DNA from: Oxalobacteraceae bacterium
GTDB taxonomy: Bacteria; Pseudomonadota; Gammaproteobacteria; Burkholderiales; Burkholderiaceae_D
Reading direction: 5' to 3'
Assembly (NCBI GenBank): GCA_027490725.1
Contig: JAIXXN010000012.1
Location: 1-64,000, forward strand
DNA: 64,000 nucleotides
The notes under the pieces are model-generated. The model saw only the letters and a program-made list of their open reading frames with translations, made no database searches and was not told where the DNA came from. Both the position numbers and the translations under genes were made by a program. Position 1 is the first letter of the stretch. Each line of letters begins with the position of its first letter. Positions 47,883 to 56,243 of this stretch are shown here, one piece after another.

Positions 47883-50282
47883 ATGACCAATTTCATCGTT
47901 AAAAAAGTAGCCGTGCTGGGCGCCGGCGTGATGGGCGCGCAAATCGCCGCGCATTGCATCAACGCCAAAGTACCAGTCGTGCTGTTCGACCTGCCTGCAA
48001 AAGAAGGTCCGAAAAACGGTATCGTGCTGCGCGCGATCGAGAACTTGAAAAAGCTCTCGCCTGCACCACTGGGTAATAAGGACCACGCTGGTCTGATCGA
48101 AGTCGCTAACTATGAAGACGACCTGGCCAAGCTGGCCGAGTGCGATCTGATCATCGAAGCGATCGCCGAGCGTCTGGACTGGAAACACGACCTGTACGCG
48201 AAAGTCGCTCCGCACATTGCACCGAACGCGATCTTCGCTTCGAACACCTCGGGCCTGTCGATCACCAAGCTGTCGGAAGGTTTCGACGCGGATCTGAAAT
48301 CGCGCTACTGCGGCGTGCACTTCTTTAACCCACCGCGCTATATGCACCTGGTCGAAATCATCCCGACCGAGTTCACCAAGCCGGAAATCAGCGACCAGCT
48401 GGAAGGCTTCCTGACCACCACCCTGGGCAAGGGTGTGGTGCGCGCCAAAGATACGCCTAACTTCATCGCTAACCGCGTCGGCGTATTCGGTATTCTGGCC
48501 ATCGTGCACGAAGCCGAGAAGTTCGGTCTGTCGGTCGACGTGGTCGACGACCTGACCGGCGCCAAGCTGGGTCGCGCCAAATCGGGCACCTTCCGCACCG
48601 CGGACGTGGTCGGTCTGGACACCATGGGTCACGTAATCAAAACCATGCAGGACTACCTGCCGAACGATCCTTTCGCGGCTGTCTACAAAACCCCGGCCGT
48701 GCTGGCTGGTCTGGTAGAAAAAGGCGCGCTGGGTCAGAAAACCGGCGCCGGCTTCTACAAAAAAGTTGGCAAGGAAATCCAGCGTCTGGACTTCGCGACC
48801 GGTGAATACGTCACTGGCGGCGGCAAGGCTGCCGACATCATCGCCCGCATCCTGAAAGAGAAGGATCCGGTCAAGAAGATGAAAGCACTGCGCGAATCGA
48901 CCAATCCACAAGGCCAGTTCCTGTGGGCGATCTTCCGCGATGCCTTCCACTACATCGCTATCCATCTGGACAGCATTGCCGACAACGCCCGCGAAATCGA
49001 CTTCGCGATGCGCTGGGGCTTCGGCTGGAACGTCGGTCCGTTCGAGACCTGGCAAGCAGCCGGCTGGTCGCAAGTGGCGACCTGGGTCAAGGAAGATATC
49101 GACGCTGGCCACGCACTGTGCAATGCACCGCTGCCAGCCTGGGTATTCGAAGGCCCTGTGGCGGAAAAAGGTGGCGTTCACACCCCTGAGGGTTCGTGGT
49201 CGGCCGTATCGAAATCGTTCGTGCCACGCTCCTCGCTGGCCGTGTACGAGCGTCAGCAGTTCCGCGCACCGGTGTTTGGTGCCGGCGCCATCGATGGCCG
49301 CACTGCCGGTACCACCGTGTTCGAGGACGACTCGGTACGCGTCTGGCACAGTGGCGACGAAGTGCTGGTGATCTCGCTGAAAACCAAAATGCACGTGATC
49401 GGTCAGGGCGTGATCGACGGCTTCAAACTGGCATTGGCCGAAGCCGCCAAGAACTTCAAAGGTCTGGTGATCTGGAGTGCCGACGCAGCCGAAGGCGGTG
49501 CCTTCTCGGCCGGTGCCGACCTGCAATCGGCGCTGCCAGCGTTCATGCAGGGTGGCGCGAAAGCGGTCGATCCGATCATCCGCGAACTGCAAGACACCTT
49601 CATGGCGATGAAATATTCGAACGTGCCAGTGGTGGCAGCAGTGGCCGGTCTGGCACTGGGCGGCGGCTGCGAAATGGCGCTGCACGCATCGAAGCGCGTG
49701 GCCTCGATCGAGTCCTACATCGGTCTGGTGGAAGTGGGCGTGGGTCTGATCCCTGCCGGTGGTGGTCTGAAAGAAGCGGCAGCACGCGCTTACAAAGAAG
49801 CCAAGGGCACCGATATTCTGCAATTCCTGAAAACCGGCTTCACCAACGCGGCCACCGCGAACGTGTCGAAATCGGCTCTGGAAGCACAGGCCATGGGCTA
49901 CCTGAAAGAAGACGACGTGATCGTGTTCAATCCATACGAGCTGCTGCACGTGGCCAAGGTGGAAGCGCGCGCCATGTTCGACAAGGGCTACCGTCCGCCG
50001 ATGAAAGCTCCGGTACAAGTGACCGGCCGCTACGGCTACGGCACTATCAAGGCGCAGCTGGTGAATATGCGTGACGGCGGTTTCATCTCCGCGCACGACT
50101 TCAAGCTGGGCGAGATGATTGCCGAGATCGTGTCCGGTGGCGATATCGACCAGGGTTCGTTCGTGAGCGAGCAGTGGTTCCTGGATATGGAGCGTAAAGC
50201 TTTCCTGGAACTGCTGAACCATCCGAAAACCCAGGAACGCATCATGGGCATGATGCAGACCGGTAAGCCAGTACGCAACTAA
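47883..50282 (+). CDS. 3-hydroxyacyl-CoA dehydrogenase / enoyl-CoA hydratase fusion
   Basis: 799 residues. The N-terminal HAD half has NAD loop VAVLGAGVMGAQIAAHC and the catalytic His in GVHFFNPPRYMHLVEI (about 146). The enoyl-CoA hydratase half follows: oxyanion FSAGADLQSAL near 545, GLALGGGCEMALHAS (catalytic Glu), EVGVGLIPAGGG (second Glu). This HAD-first order is the reverse of FadB/FadJ and is known in many beta- and actinobacterial enzymes. Steps two and three of beta-oxidation in one chain, 18 bp after the dehydrogenase. A 15-bp tandem duplication covers the C-terminus and stop. Confidence 0.94.
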   Translation: MTNFIVKKVAVLGAGVMGAQIAAHCINAKVPVVLFDLPAKEGPKNGIVLRAIENLKKLSPAPLGNKDHAGLIEVANYEDDLAKLAECDLIIEAIAERLDWKHDLYAKVAPHIAPNAIFASNTSGLSITKLSEGFDADLKSRYCGVHFFNPPRYMHLVEIIPTEFTKPEISDQLEGFLTTTLGKGVVRAKDTPNFIANRVGVFGILAIVHEAEKFGLSVDVVDDLTGAKLGRAKSGTFRTADVVGLDTMGHVIKTMQDYLPNDPFAAVYKTPAVLAGLVEKGALGQKTGAGFYKKVGKEIQRLDFATGEYVTGGGKAADIIARILKEKDPVKKMKALRESTNPQGQFLWAIFRDAFHYIAIHLDSIADNAREIDFAMRWGFGWNVGPFETWQAAGWSQVATWVKEDIDAGHALCNAPLPAWVFEGPVAEKGGVHTPEGSWSAVSKSFVPRSSLAVYERQQFRAPVFGAGAIDGRTAGTTVFEDDSVRVWHSGDEVLVISLKTKMHVIGQGVIDGFKLALAEAAKNFKGLVIWSADAAEGGAFSAGADLQSALPAFMQGGAKAVDPIIRELQDTFMAMKYSNVPVVAAVAGLALGGGCEMALHASKRVASIESYIGLVEVGVGLIPAGGGLKEAAARAYKEAKGTDILQFLKTGFTNAATANVSKSALEAQAMGYLKEDDVIVFNPYELLHVAKVEARAMFDKGYRPPMKAPVQVTGRYGYGTIKAQLVNMRDGGFISAHDFKLGEMIAEIVSGGDIDQGSFVSEQWFLDMERKAFLELLNHPKTQERIMGMMQTGKPVRN

Positions 50283-50298
50283 GCAGTGCGCAACTAAG
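50269..50298 (+). repeat. 15-bp tandem duplication over the stop codon of the HAD-ECH gene
   Basis: CAGTACGCAACTAAG followed directly by CAGTGCGCAACTAAG (one mismatch). It duplicates the last codons and the TAA, so a second in-frame stop stands five codons after the first. Confidence 0.85.
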
Positions 50299-50313
50299 CG
50301 ACGCTTCTAAGTT

Positions 50314-50814
50314 ATGTCGATCCTGAGCCTGATTTTTAAAGTATTACTGCGTGTGAGACCGAGCATGGTATATGACCGTATCAAGCAACAGATGATGGAT
50401 ACCCTGCCACTGGTACGCACGCTGGGCATCACGATCGACACGATCGGCAACGGCACCGCAACGGTGTCGATGCCGGACGACCAGAAGCTGCACAACCACT
50501 TGGGCACGCCGCACGCCGGCGCGCTGTTCACGCTGGCCGAAACGGCCTCCGGAGCGGCGATGGCGGGCGGTTTCGCTGAGCTGATTCCCAGCCTGCGCCC
50601 TGTGGCCAAGGAATCGCGGATCCAGTACCAGAAGGTGGCCAAGGGCGCAACGCGCGCCGTAGGCCGCGTGCCCGGTGATCTGGCCGCGCTGAAGGCCGAG
50701 TTGAAAGCGCAGGGCAAGGTGGCGTTCCCGGTGGAGGTCGACATTTTCGACGCCGCCGGTACGCTGGCCGCACAGGTTCAAGTGGAATGGTATTTATCCG
50801 AGAAGCGTAGCTAA
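50314..50814 (+). CDS. PaaI/YigI-like hotdog-fold thioesterase
   Basis: 166 residues, DUF4442/PaaI-like hotdog domain: MPDDQKLHNHLGTPHAGALF, then LAETASGAAMAGG, and a C-terminal VPVEVDIFDAAGTLAA-type beta strand. It probably hydrolyses an acyl-CoA, possibly to recover CoA during beta-oxidation. An alternative start at 50365 would shorten the basic N-terminus; neither has a strong ribosome-binding site. It lies inside the operon, 31 bp after the HAD-ECH gene. Confidence 0.82.
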   Translation: MSILSLIFKVLLRVRPSMVYDRIKQQMMDTLPLVRTLGITIDTIGNGTATVSMPDDQKLHNHLGTPHAGALFTLAETASGAAMAGGFAELIPSLRPVAKESRIQYQKVAKGATRAVGRVPGDLAALKAELKAQGKVAFPVEVDIFDAAGTLAAQVQVEWYLSEKRS

Positions 50815-50856
50815 GCATCGCAACCGACTTCGATCAAAAATTTTTGAAAGAATAAA

Positions 50857-52053
50857 ATGAGCAAACAAATTCAAGACGCCTACATCGTCTCCGCGACCCG
50901 CACCCCGATCGGCAAAGCGCCACGCGGTATGTTCAACAAGACCCGCCCGGACGATCTGCTGGTGCGCGTTCTGCAATCGGCACTGGCGCAAGCGCCTGGC
51001 CTCGATCCAGCCCTGATCACCGATGCCATCATCGGCTGCTCGTTCCCGGAAGCGGAACAGGGTTTCAACATCGCCCGTCAGGCTGTGCTGCTGGCTGGAC
51101 TGCCGAAAACCATCGGTGGCGTGACCGTCAACCGTTACTGCGCTTCGGGTATCACCGCGCTGGCCATGGCCGCTGACCGTATCCGCGTTGGCGAAGCCGA
51201 TGCGATGATCGCCGGTGGCGTGGAATCGATGTCGATGGTACCGATGATGGGCCATCACCCATCGATGAACCTGAACATGTTCACCGACGAAAACGTCGGC
51301 ATGGCTTACGGCATGGGCCTGACCGCTGAAAAAGTGGCGACCCAGTGGAAGATCTCCCGCGAAGCGCAAGACACCTTCGCCGTAGAATCGCATCGCCGCG
51401 CCATCGCTGCCCAGCAGGCTGGTTTCTTCAAAGATGAAACCACCCCGGTAGAAATCATCACCCGTACCCCGAATCTGGTGACCGGCCAGATCGATATCAA
51501 AACCCGCACCGTCGATACCGACGAAGGCGCACGTGGCGATTCGACCGTGGAATCGCTGGGCAAGCTGAAGCCAGTGTTCGCCGCCAAAGGCTCCGTCACT
51601 GCTGCGAACAGCTCGCAGATGTCGGATGGCGCCGGCGCGCTGCTGGTGGTGTCGGAGAAGTTCCTGCGTGAACACAACCTGACCCCGCTGGCCAAGTTCT
51701 CCTCGTTCGCTGTCAAAGGCGTACCACCGGAAATCATGGGTATCGGTCCTAAGTTCGCGATTCCGGAAGCCTGCAAAGCCGCTGGCATCACCCAGGACCA
51801 GCTGGACTGGATCGAGCTGAACGAAGCTTTCGCCGCACAGGCGCTGGCCGTGATCGGCGATCTGGGTCTGGATCCAGCCAAGGTCAACCCGATGGGCGGC
51901 GCGATTGCGCTGGGTCACCCACTGGGCGCAACCGGTGCGATCCGCGCTGCCACCGTGGTGCACGCACTGCGTCGCAACAACCTGAAATACGGTATGGTGA
52001 CGATGTGTGTTGGCGCCGGTATGGGTGCCGCAGGTATCATCGAACGCGTCTAA
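50857..52053 (+). CDS. fadA: Acetyl-CoA C-acyltransferase (thiolase)
   Basis: 398 residues. Nucleophile Cys95 in VNRYCASGITALA, the Asn/His region NEAFAAQALAV near 328, and the C-terminal GGAIALGHPLGATGA plus MCVGAGMGAAGI with the second Cys. This is the last step of beta-oxidation, releasing acetyl-CoA. It pairs with the HAD-ECH protein as a FadAB-type system. Confidence 0.94.
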   Translation: MSKQIQDAYIVSATRTPIGKAPRGMFNKTRPDDLLVRVLQSALAQAPGLDPALITDAIIGCSFPEAEQGFNIARQAVLLAGLPKTIGGVTVNRYCASGITALAMAADRIRVGEADAMIAGGVESMSMVPMMGHHPSMNLNMFTDENVGMAYGMGLTAEKVATQWKISREAQDTFAVESHRRAIAAQQAGFFKDETTPVEIITRTPNLVTGQIDIKTRTVDTDEGARGDSTVESLGKLKPVFAAKGSVTAANSSQMSDGAGALLVVSEKFLREHNLTPLAKFSSFAVKGVPPEIMGIGPKFAIPEACKAAGITQDQLDWIELNEAFAAQALAVIGDLGLDPAKVNPMGGAIALGHPLGATGAIRAATVVHALRRNNLKYGMVTMCVGAGMGAAGIIERV

Positions 52054-52102
52054 ACGCAGCACGGCTTTACACACGACGTGAGCGCTTAAGCGCATCAGTC
52101 AG

Positions 52103-52133
52103 AAGGGCGCTCGGATTTTTTCCCGGCGCCCTT
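52103..52133 (+). terminator. Weak hairpin after the thiolase gene
   Basis: AAGGGCGC (52103-52110) pairs with GCGCCCTT (52126-52133); a T-run lies in the loop, not after the stem. It may attenuate or stabilise rather than terminate, since an enoyl-CoA hydratase follows 18 bp later. Confidence 0.35.
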
Positions 52134-52150
52134 TCACTATTGGAGACAGC

Positions 52151-52930
52151 ATGGATATTTTGAGCAGCATTAGCAACGGCGTCCTGACGCTGCAATTCAA
52201 CCGCCCGGAGCGCAAGAATGCGATCACCTCAGCGATGTATCAGAGCATGGCCGACGCCCTCAATGCGGCCGAGCAGGATAGCGCCGTGCGCGCGATTCTG
52301 ATCTGCGGCACGCCGGAGATTTTCACGGCCGGCAATGATCTGGAAGACTTCATGAAGTCGGCCCGTCCCGATGATGGCGGCGGTATCGAAGCACGTCCCG
52401 TCTACCAGTTCATGATGGCCCTGAGCGGCGCCAGCAAACCGGTGGTGGCAGCAGTGGCCGGTGCCGCAGTCGGCATCGGTACCACGCTGCTGATGCATTG
52501 CGATCTGGTGTATGCTGGTGACAATGCCAAGTTCTCCATGCCCTTCGTGCAACTGGGGCTGTGCCCGGAATTTGCGTCCAGCCTGCTGCTGACGCAGATC
52601 GCCGGTTATCCGCGCGCCGCTGAAAAGCTGATGCTGGGCGAAGCGTTTCTGGCGCAGGAGGCACTGGAGATGGGGCTGGTATCGAAGATTCTGCCGGCCG
52701 CCGAACTGCGTGCTTTTGCCGAAGCGCAGGCCGCCAAGCTGGTGGCACTGCCGGCCAGTTCGCTGCGCGTCACCAAGCAGCTGATGAAGGCAGCTCGCAA
52801 GGGCCCGGTGGCGGATGCGATTGCCGCCGAAAACGTGCACTTCGGCGCGATGCTGATGGCACCGGAAGCCAAGGAAGCCTTCATGGCCTTCTTCCAGAAG
52901 CGCAAGCCGGACTTCAGCCAGTTCTCCTGA
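52151..52930 (+). CDS. Enoyl-CoA hydratase/isomerase family protein
   Basis: 259 residues, crotonase fold. The oxyanion loop is FTAGNDLEDF near 60. The first hydratase glutamate position reads VGIGTTLLMHCD, with Thr in place of Glu, while the second block FVQLGLCPEFASS keeps a Glu. That pattern fits delta3-delta2-enoyl-CoA isomerases better than hydratases, so it may process unsaturated fatty acids. TTGGAGA before the ATG. Last gene of the operon. Confidence 0.85.
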   Translation: MDILSSISNGVLTLQFNRPERKNAITSAMYQSMADALNAAEQDSAVRAILICGTPEIFTAGNDLEDFMKSARPDDGGGIEARPVYQFMMALSGASKPVVAAVAGAAVGIGTTLLMHCDLVYAGDNAKFSMPFVQLGLCPEFASSLLLTQIAGYPRAAEKLMLGEAFLAQEALEMGLVSKILPAAELRAFAEAQAAKLVALPASSLRVTKQLMKAARKGPVADAIAAENVHFGAMLMAPEAKEAFMAFFQKRKPDFSQFS

Positions 52931-52951
52931 GCGGCGCTGCTACTACACGAT

Positions 52952-53003
52952 GGCGCAAGCGCGCGGCGCAAGCGCGCGGCGCAAGCGCGAGGCGCAAGCG
53001 CGT
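52952..53003. repeat. 13-bp tandem repeat, four copies
   Basis: GGCGCAAGCGCGC at 52952-52964 and 52965-52977, then two copies with the last base changed (A at 52990, T at 53003). Each unit contains the palindrome GCGCAAGCGC-like core. It sits between convergent genes. Confidence 0.9.
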
Positions 53004-53069
53004 GGCGCGCTGGCCGCCAGCGTGCCGGAATGTGCGGGAATCTGCCAGATTGTGCGGCGGGGCGAGGCG

Positions 53070-53840
53070 TCAGAATTCGCCGTAGCGGTTGCGGATTTCG
53101 GCCAGCACGCCCTGTTTTTCCAGCCGCGTGATGGCGGCATTCAGCAGTTCCAGCTCGGCTTCGGTGGTGGTGTTCTTGTTGAGCATCAGATGCACCGGGG
53201 CGCGCAGCACACTCACGGGCAGAGGACTGATCGCCAGTCCGAGCTCGCGCGCTTCGTAGCGTAGTGCGGCGCTGTCGCCGAGGATCAGGTCGGCGCGCCC
53301 CGCCTCCAGCATGCGTACGCCTTGCTGGAAATTGATGAAGTTACTCAGATGGCCGGCAGCCAGCAACTGCGGCTGCAGTTTTGCATAGGCCGCGCCATAC
53401 CAGCCCACCTTGGGCGCCAGCAGTGATACCTGCATCGTGGCCAGCGCCTCGAGGCTGCGTAAGTGCTGGTAGCGCGGCAGTTGCTCGCTACGCACGAACA
53501 CCCCGACGGTTTCGGTGCGGTAGGGAATGCTGAAGCGGGCGATCTTGCGCCGTTCGGCGGTATCCGAGGCGGCCAACAGCACATCCAGTGCACCTTGTTC
53601 GAACTGGCGCTGACGCCGTGCGGTGGGCAGTTCCGGGAGCAGTTGCAGGATACAGGCCGCTTCACGGAAGATCGCTTGCGCCAGTTCCAGATCCAGTCCC
53701 GTCGGCGCGCTATTGGGCTTGCTGTAGACGTAGGGCGGCCACTGCTCGAGTGCTATTTTCAACTGGCAGGGCGCTGCTTGCGCCGGCAGTGCGGTCGCAT
53801 ACAGCAGTGCCATGGTGGTGCCGACGTTACGGGCGTGCAT
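53070..53840 (-). CDS. Periplasmic solute-binding protein (SBP_bac_3), orphan
   Basis: 256 residues with a signal peptide (cleavage after AQA near 22). The fold is visible as LKIALEQWPPYVYSKPN, then GLDLELAQAIFREAACILQL, GALDVLLAASDTAERR and ILGDSAALRYEARELGL. This is a polar amino-acid-type binding protein of the PBPb group. No transporter partner is adjacent. It is divergent from pnuC and could be a sensory rather than transport component. Confidence 0.82.
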   Translation of the reverse strand: MHARNVGTTMALLYATALPAQAAPCQLKIALEQWPPYVYSKPNSAPTGLDLELAQAIFREAACILQLLPELPTARRQRQFEQGALDVLLAASDTAERRKIARFSIPYRTETVGVFVRSEQLPRYQHLRSLEALATMQVSLLAPKVGWYGAAYAKLQPQLLAAGHLSNFINFQQGVRMLEAGRADLILGDSAALRYEARELGLAISPLPVSVLRAPVHLMLNKNTTTEAELELLNAAITRLEKQGVLAEIRNRYGEF

Positions 53841-54009
53841 GGGGAACCATTCGTTGTGCTGTCATGACAATGTGCCAGAAGCAGGCAGAAAGTCAAGCAT
53901 ACGGCAGTTGCTGTGACCCGGCCAAACGCCGCTACCGGCCAGTGCGGAAAGCGCTTACTATGGCGCGGGGGCTGCAGCCCGCATTGCTACTTTGCTACGG
54001 AGAAGTCCT

Positions 54010-54591
54010 TTGGTTTCTGCTCTTGAAATTGCGGCGAATGCCGTGATGACCGTGTCGATTGTGCTGGCCGGGCGTAACAGCCTGCATTCGTGGTGGCTGG
54101 GTGTGCTTGGGTGCAGCCTGTTTGCGCTGTTGTTTTATGACGTCAATCTGTATGCCGATGTGGCCTTGCAGTTGTTCTTCATCGTGACCTGTGTGCTGGG
54201 CTGGTGGCGCTGGCGCCGCGGTAATGCGGGTCAGCCCGTGCCGATCCGGCGTGCACCGCGCTCAGGCCTGCTGTGGATGAGTGTGATTGCCCTGCTGGCG
54301 ACGGCCGGCTATGGCCTGCTGCTGCAGGCCTACACCAATGCCTATGCGCCGTTCGTCGATTCGGCGGTGCTGGCATTCAGCATCGTGGCGCAGTTGCTGC
54401 TGATGGGGCGCCGCATCGACACCTGGCCGTTCTGGCTGCTGGTGAATACTATTTCCGTGCCGCTCTACCTGAGCCGCGGGCTGCAACTGACGGCTTTGCT
54501 GTATGCAGCCTACTGGGTGAATGCGCTGGTATCGTGGTTTTTCTGGCGGCGCCAGCTGGAAGTTACCCCGTGCCCGACGCCACTTGCATAG
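54010..54591 (+). CDS. pnuC: PnuC-family nicotinamide riboside/mononucleotide transporter
   Basis: 193 residues, about seven transmembrane helices. The N-terminus ALEIAANAVMTVSIVLAGRN and the WWLGVLGCSLFALLFYDVNLYADVALQ-like block are typical of PnuC (only part cited). The start is TTG at 54010, with GGAGAAG 53999-54005 at correct spacing; the first ATG (54046) would cut into the conserved first helix. No TPP or NAD-II riboswitch was recognised. No nadR-like kinase is next to it, so the transported substrate (nicotinamide riboside, thiamine or deoxynucleoside) is uncertain. Confidence 0.85.
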   Translation: MVSALEIAANAVMTVSIVLAGRNSLHSWWLGVLGCSLFALLFYDVNLYADVALQLFFIVTCVLGWWRWRRGNAGQPVPIRRAPRSGLLWMSVIALLATAGYGLLLQAYTNAYAPFVDSAVLAFSIVAQLLLMGRRIDTWPFWLLVNTISVPLYLSRGLQLTALLYAAYWVNALVSWFFWRRQLEVTPCPTPLA

Positions 54592-54674
54592 AACGATCGA
54601 CTTTGCTAATGCTCTTCTCTATGATGGTGTTACTTCGTAGAAAATAAGTAGTATTACTTAACCGAGAGGGCATC

Positions 54675-56222
54675 ATGCAGTGGTACTCCGATTTGAAGAT
54701 AGGCCGCAAATTGATCGTAGCTTTTGCCGTGGTGATCATGCTGGCGATGATGCTGGCACTGTTTGCCATCCGCGAACTCGGTGTCGTGAACAATGCCTCG
54801 ACCGACATTGCCAACAACTGGCTGCCTTCGATCCGAACGGTGGGGCAGATTGAAGCATCGCTGGCGCGTTACCGGATTTCGGAATCGACCCACATCGTGC
54901 TGACTGACCACGCCGAAATGGCGACGGTGGAAAAATCCATGGCTACCCGCCTCGATACCCTGCGCAAGCAGATGACGGCCTACGAGGCGCTGATTTCCGA
55001 GCCGGAAGAAAAACGGGTCTACGCCGAATTCCAGAAGACCCTGGAGGACTATCTGGGCGTCAGCCGCAAATTGATCGCCCTATCGCTGGAAGACCAGAAT
55101 GCGCAGGCAGCCACGCTGCTGCGCGGTGATTCTAGCAAACTGTTCCGGGCAGCCTTCGAACAGCTTGACACGCTGATCAAGATTAACGACGAGGGCGCGA
55201 CGCGCTCCGATACCACTGCCGATCAGGTGTATGCCACTGGCCGCAACACCATCCTCACCTTGCTGGCGCTGCTGGTAGTGCTGGGCATGGCGCTGGCCGT
55301 GTATGTGGCGCGCGGGGTGGCCACGCCGCTGGAAGAGGCAGTAGGGATCGCCAGCCGTGTGGCGCAAGGTGACCTGAGTGCGGTGATCGTTAGCAGCACG
55401 CGCGATGAGACCGGGCAGTTGATGGACTCCTTGCGCAGCATGAATGACAGCCTACTCAAAGTGGTGGGTGAAGTGCGTCAGGGCACGGACACCATTGCCA
55501 CCGCGTCAGCCGAGATTGCCAGCGGCAACCTCGACCTGTCGCGCCGCACCGAAGGCCAGGCCAGTTCGCTGGAAGAGACCGCGTCGGCCATGGAAGAGCT
55601 GACTTCGACGGTGCAGCAGAATGCCGACAATGCCCGTCAGGCCAATCAACTGGCCCAGTCGGCATCCGGGATTGCTAGCGATGGCGGTAAAGTGGTCAGT
55701 GAAGTGATTGCCACCATGGATGCGATCAGCGCGGCGTCGCGCAAAATTGTCGACATCATCAGTGTGATTGACGGGATTGCTTTCCAGACCAATATTCTGG
55801 CGCTGAACGCTGCGGTGGAAGCGGCGCGTGCCGGTGAGCAGGGACGCGGTTTTGCCGTGGTGGCGACGGAAGTGCGTAATCTTGCCCAGCGCAGTGCGGC
55901 AGCGGCGCGCGAAATCAAGACTCTGATCGATGATTCGGTGTTGCAGGTCGATAGTGGGACGGCGCTGGTGCAGAAAGCCGGTGCCACCATGGCCGAGGTG
56001 GTGTCCAGCGTGCGCCGGGTCAGCGACGTGGTGGCCGAAATTTCTGCGGCCAGCGGCGAGCAGAGTACCGGTATTGCCGAGGTCAACCGCGCGATTACCC
56101 AGATGGATGAAGTGACTCAGCAGAATGCGGCGCTGGTCGAGCAGGCTGCTGCAGCCGCCGGTTCCATGCAGGAGCAGGCGGCCAATCTGGCAGCCGTGGT
56201 CAGCGTGTTCCGCCTGCGCTAG
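54675..56222 (+). CDS. Methyl-accepting chemotaxis protein (four-helix-bundle sensor)
   Basis: 515 residues. TM1 is LIVAFAVVIMLAMMLALF near 13-30. A four-helix-bundle periplasmic sensor (4HB_MCP) spans about 35-185, TM2 is near 190-210 (ILTLLALLVVLGMALAVYV), then HAMP and the coiled-coil signalling domain with tip [19 protein letters not shown] near 365. The C-terminus VVSVFRLR has no CheR pentapeptide. GAGAGGG precedes the start. It is the second receptor in the window; no che operon is adjacent, so it must work with kinases elsewhere. Confidence 0.93.
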   Translation: MQWYSDLKIGRKLIVAFAVVIMLAMMLALFAIRELGVVNNASTDIANNWLPSIRTVGQIEASLARYRISESTHIVLTDHAEMATVEKSMATRLDTLRKQMTAYEALISEPEEKRVYAEFQKTLEDYLGVSRKLIALSLEDQNAQAATLLRGDSSKLFRAAFEQLDTLIKINDEGATRSDTTADQVYATGRNTILTLLALLVVLGMALAVYVARGVATPLEEAVGIASRVAQGDLSAVIVSSTRDETGQLMDSLRSMNDSLLKVVGEVRQGTDTIATASAEIASGNLDLSRRTEGQASSLEETASAMEELTSTVQQNADNARQANQLAQSASGIASDGGKVVSEVIATMDAISAASRKIVDIISVIDGIAFQTNILALNAAVEAARAGEQGRGFAVVATEVRNLAQRSAAAAREIKTLIDDSVLQVDSGTALVQKAGATMAEVVSSVRRVSDVVAEISAASGEQSTGIAEVNRAITQMDEVTQQNAALVEQAAAAAGSMQEQAANLAAVVSVFRLR

Positions 56223-56243
56223 GCAAGCAAGCCTGGCTGGTCG

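Noticed and set aside
46011..50222. A 1403-codon open frame antisense to the acyl-CoA dehydrogenase and HAD-ECH genes
   Set aside because: It mirrors two genes with clear catalytic motifs and strong codon bias. The translation is His/Gln/Val-rich with no recognisable domain, as expected from the complement of biased GC-rich codons.
53841..54009. A TPP, NAD-II or other riboswitch before pnuC
   Set aside because: No conserved riboswitch core (for example the CUGAGA and ACCUG boxes of TPP) could be found.
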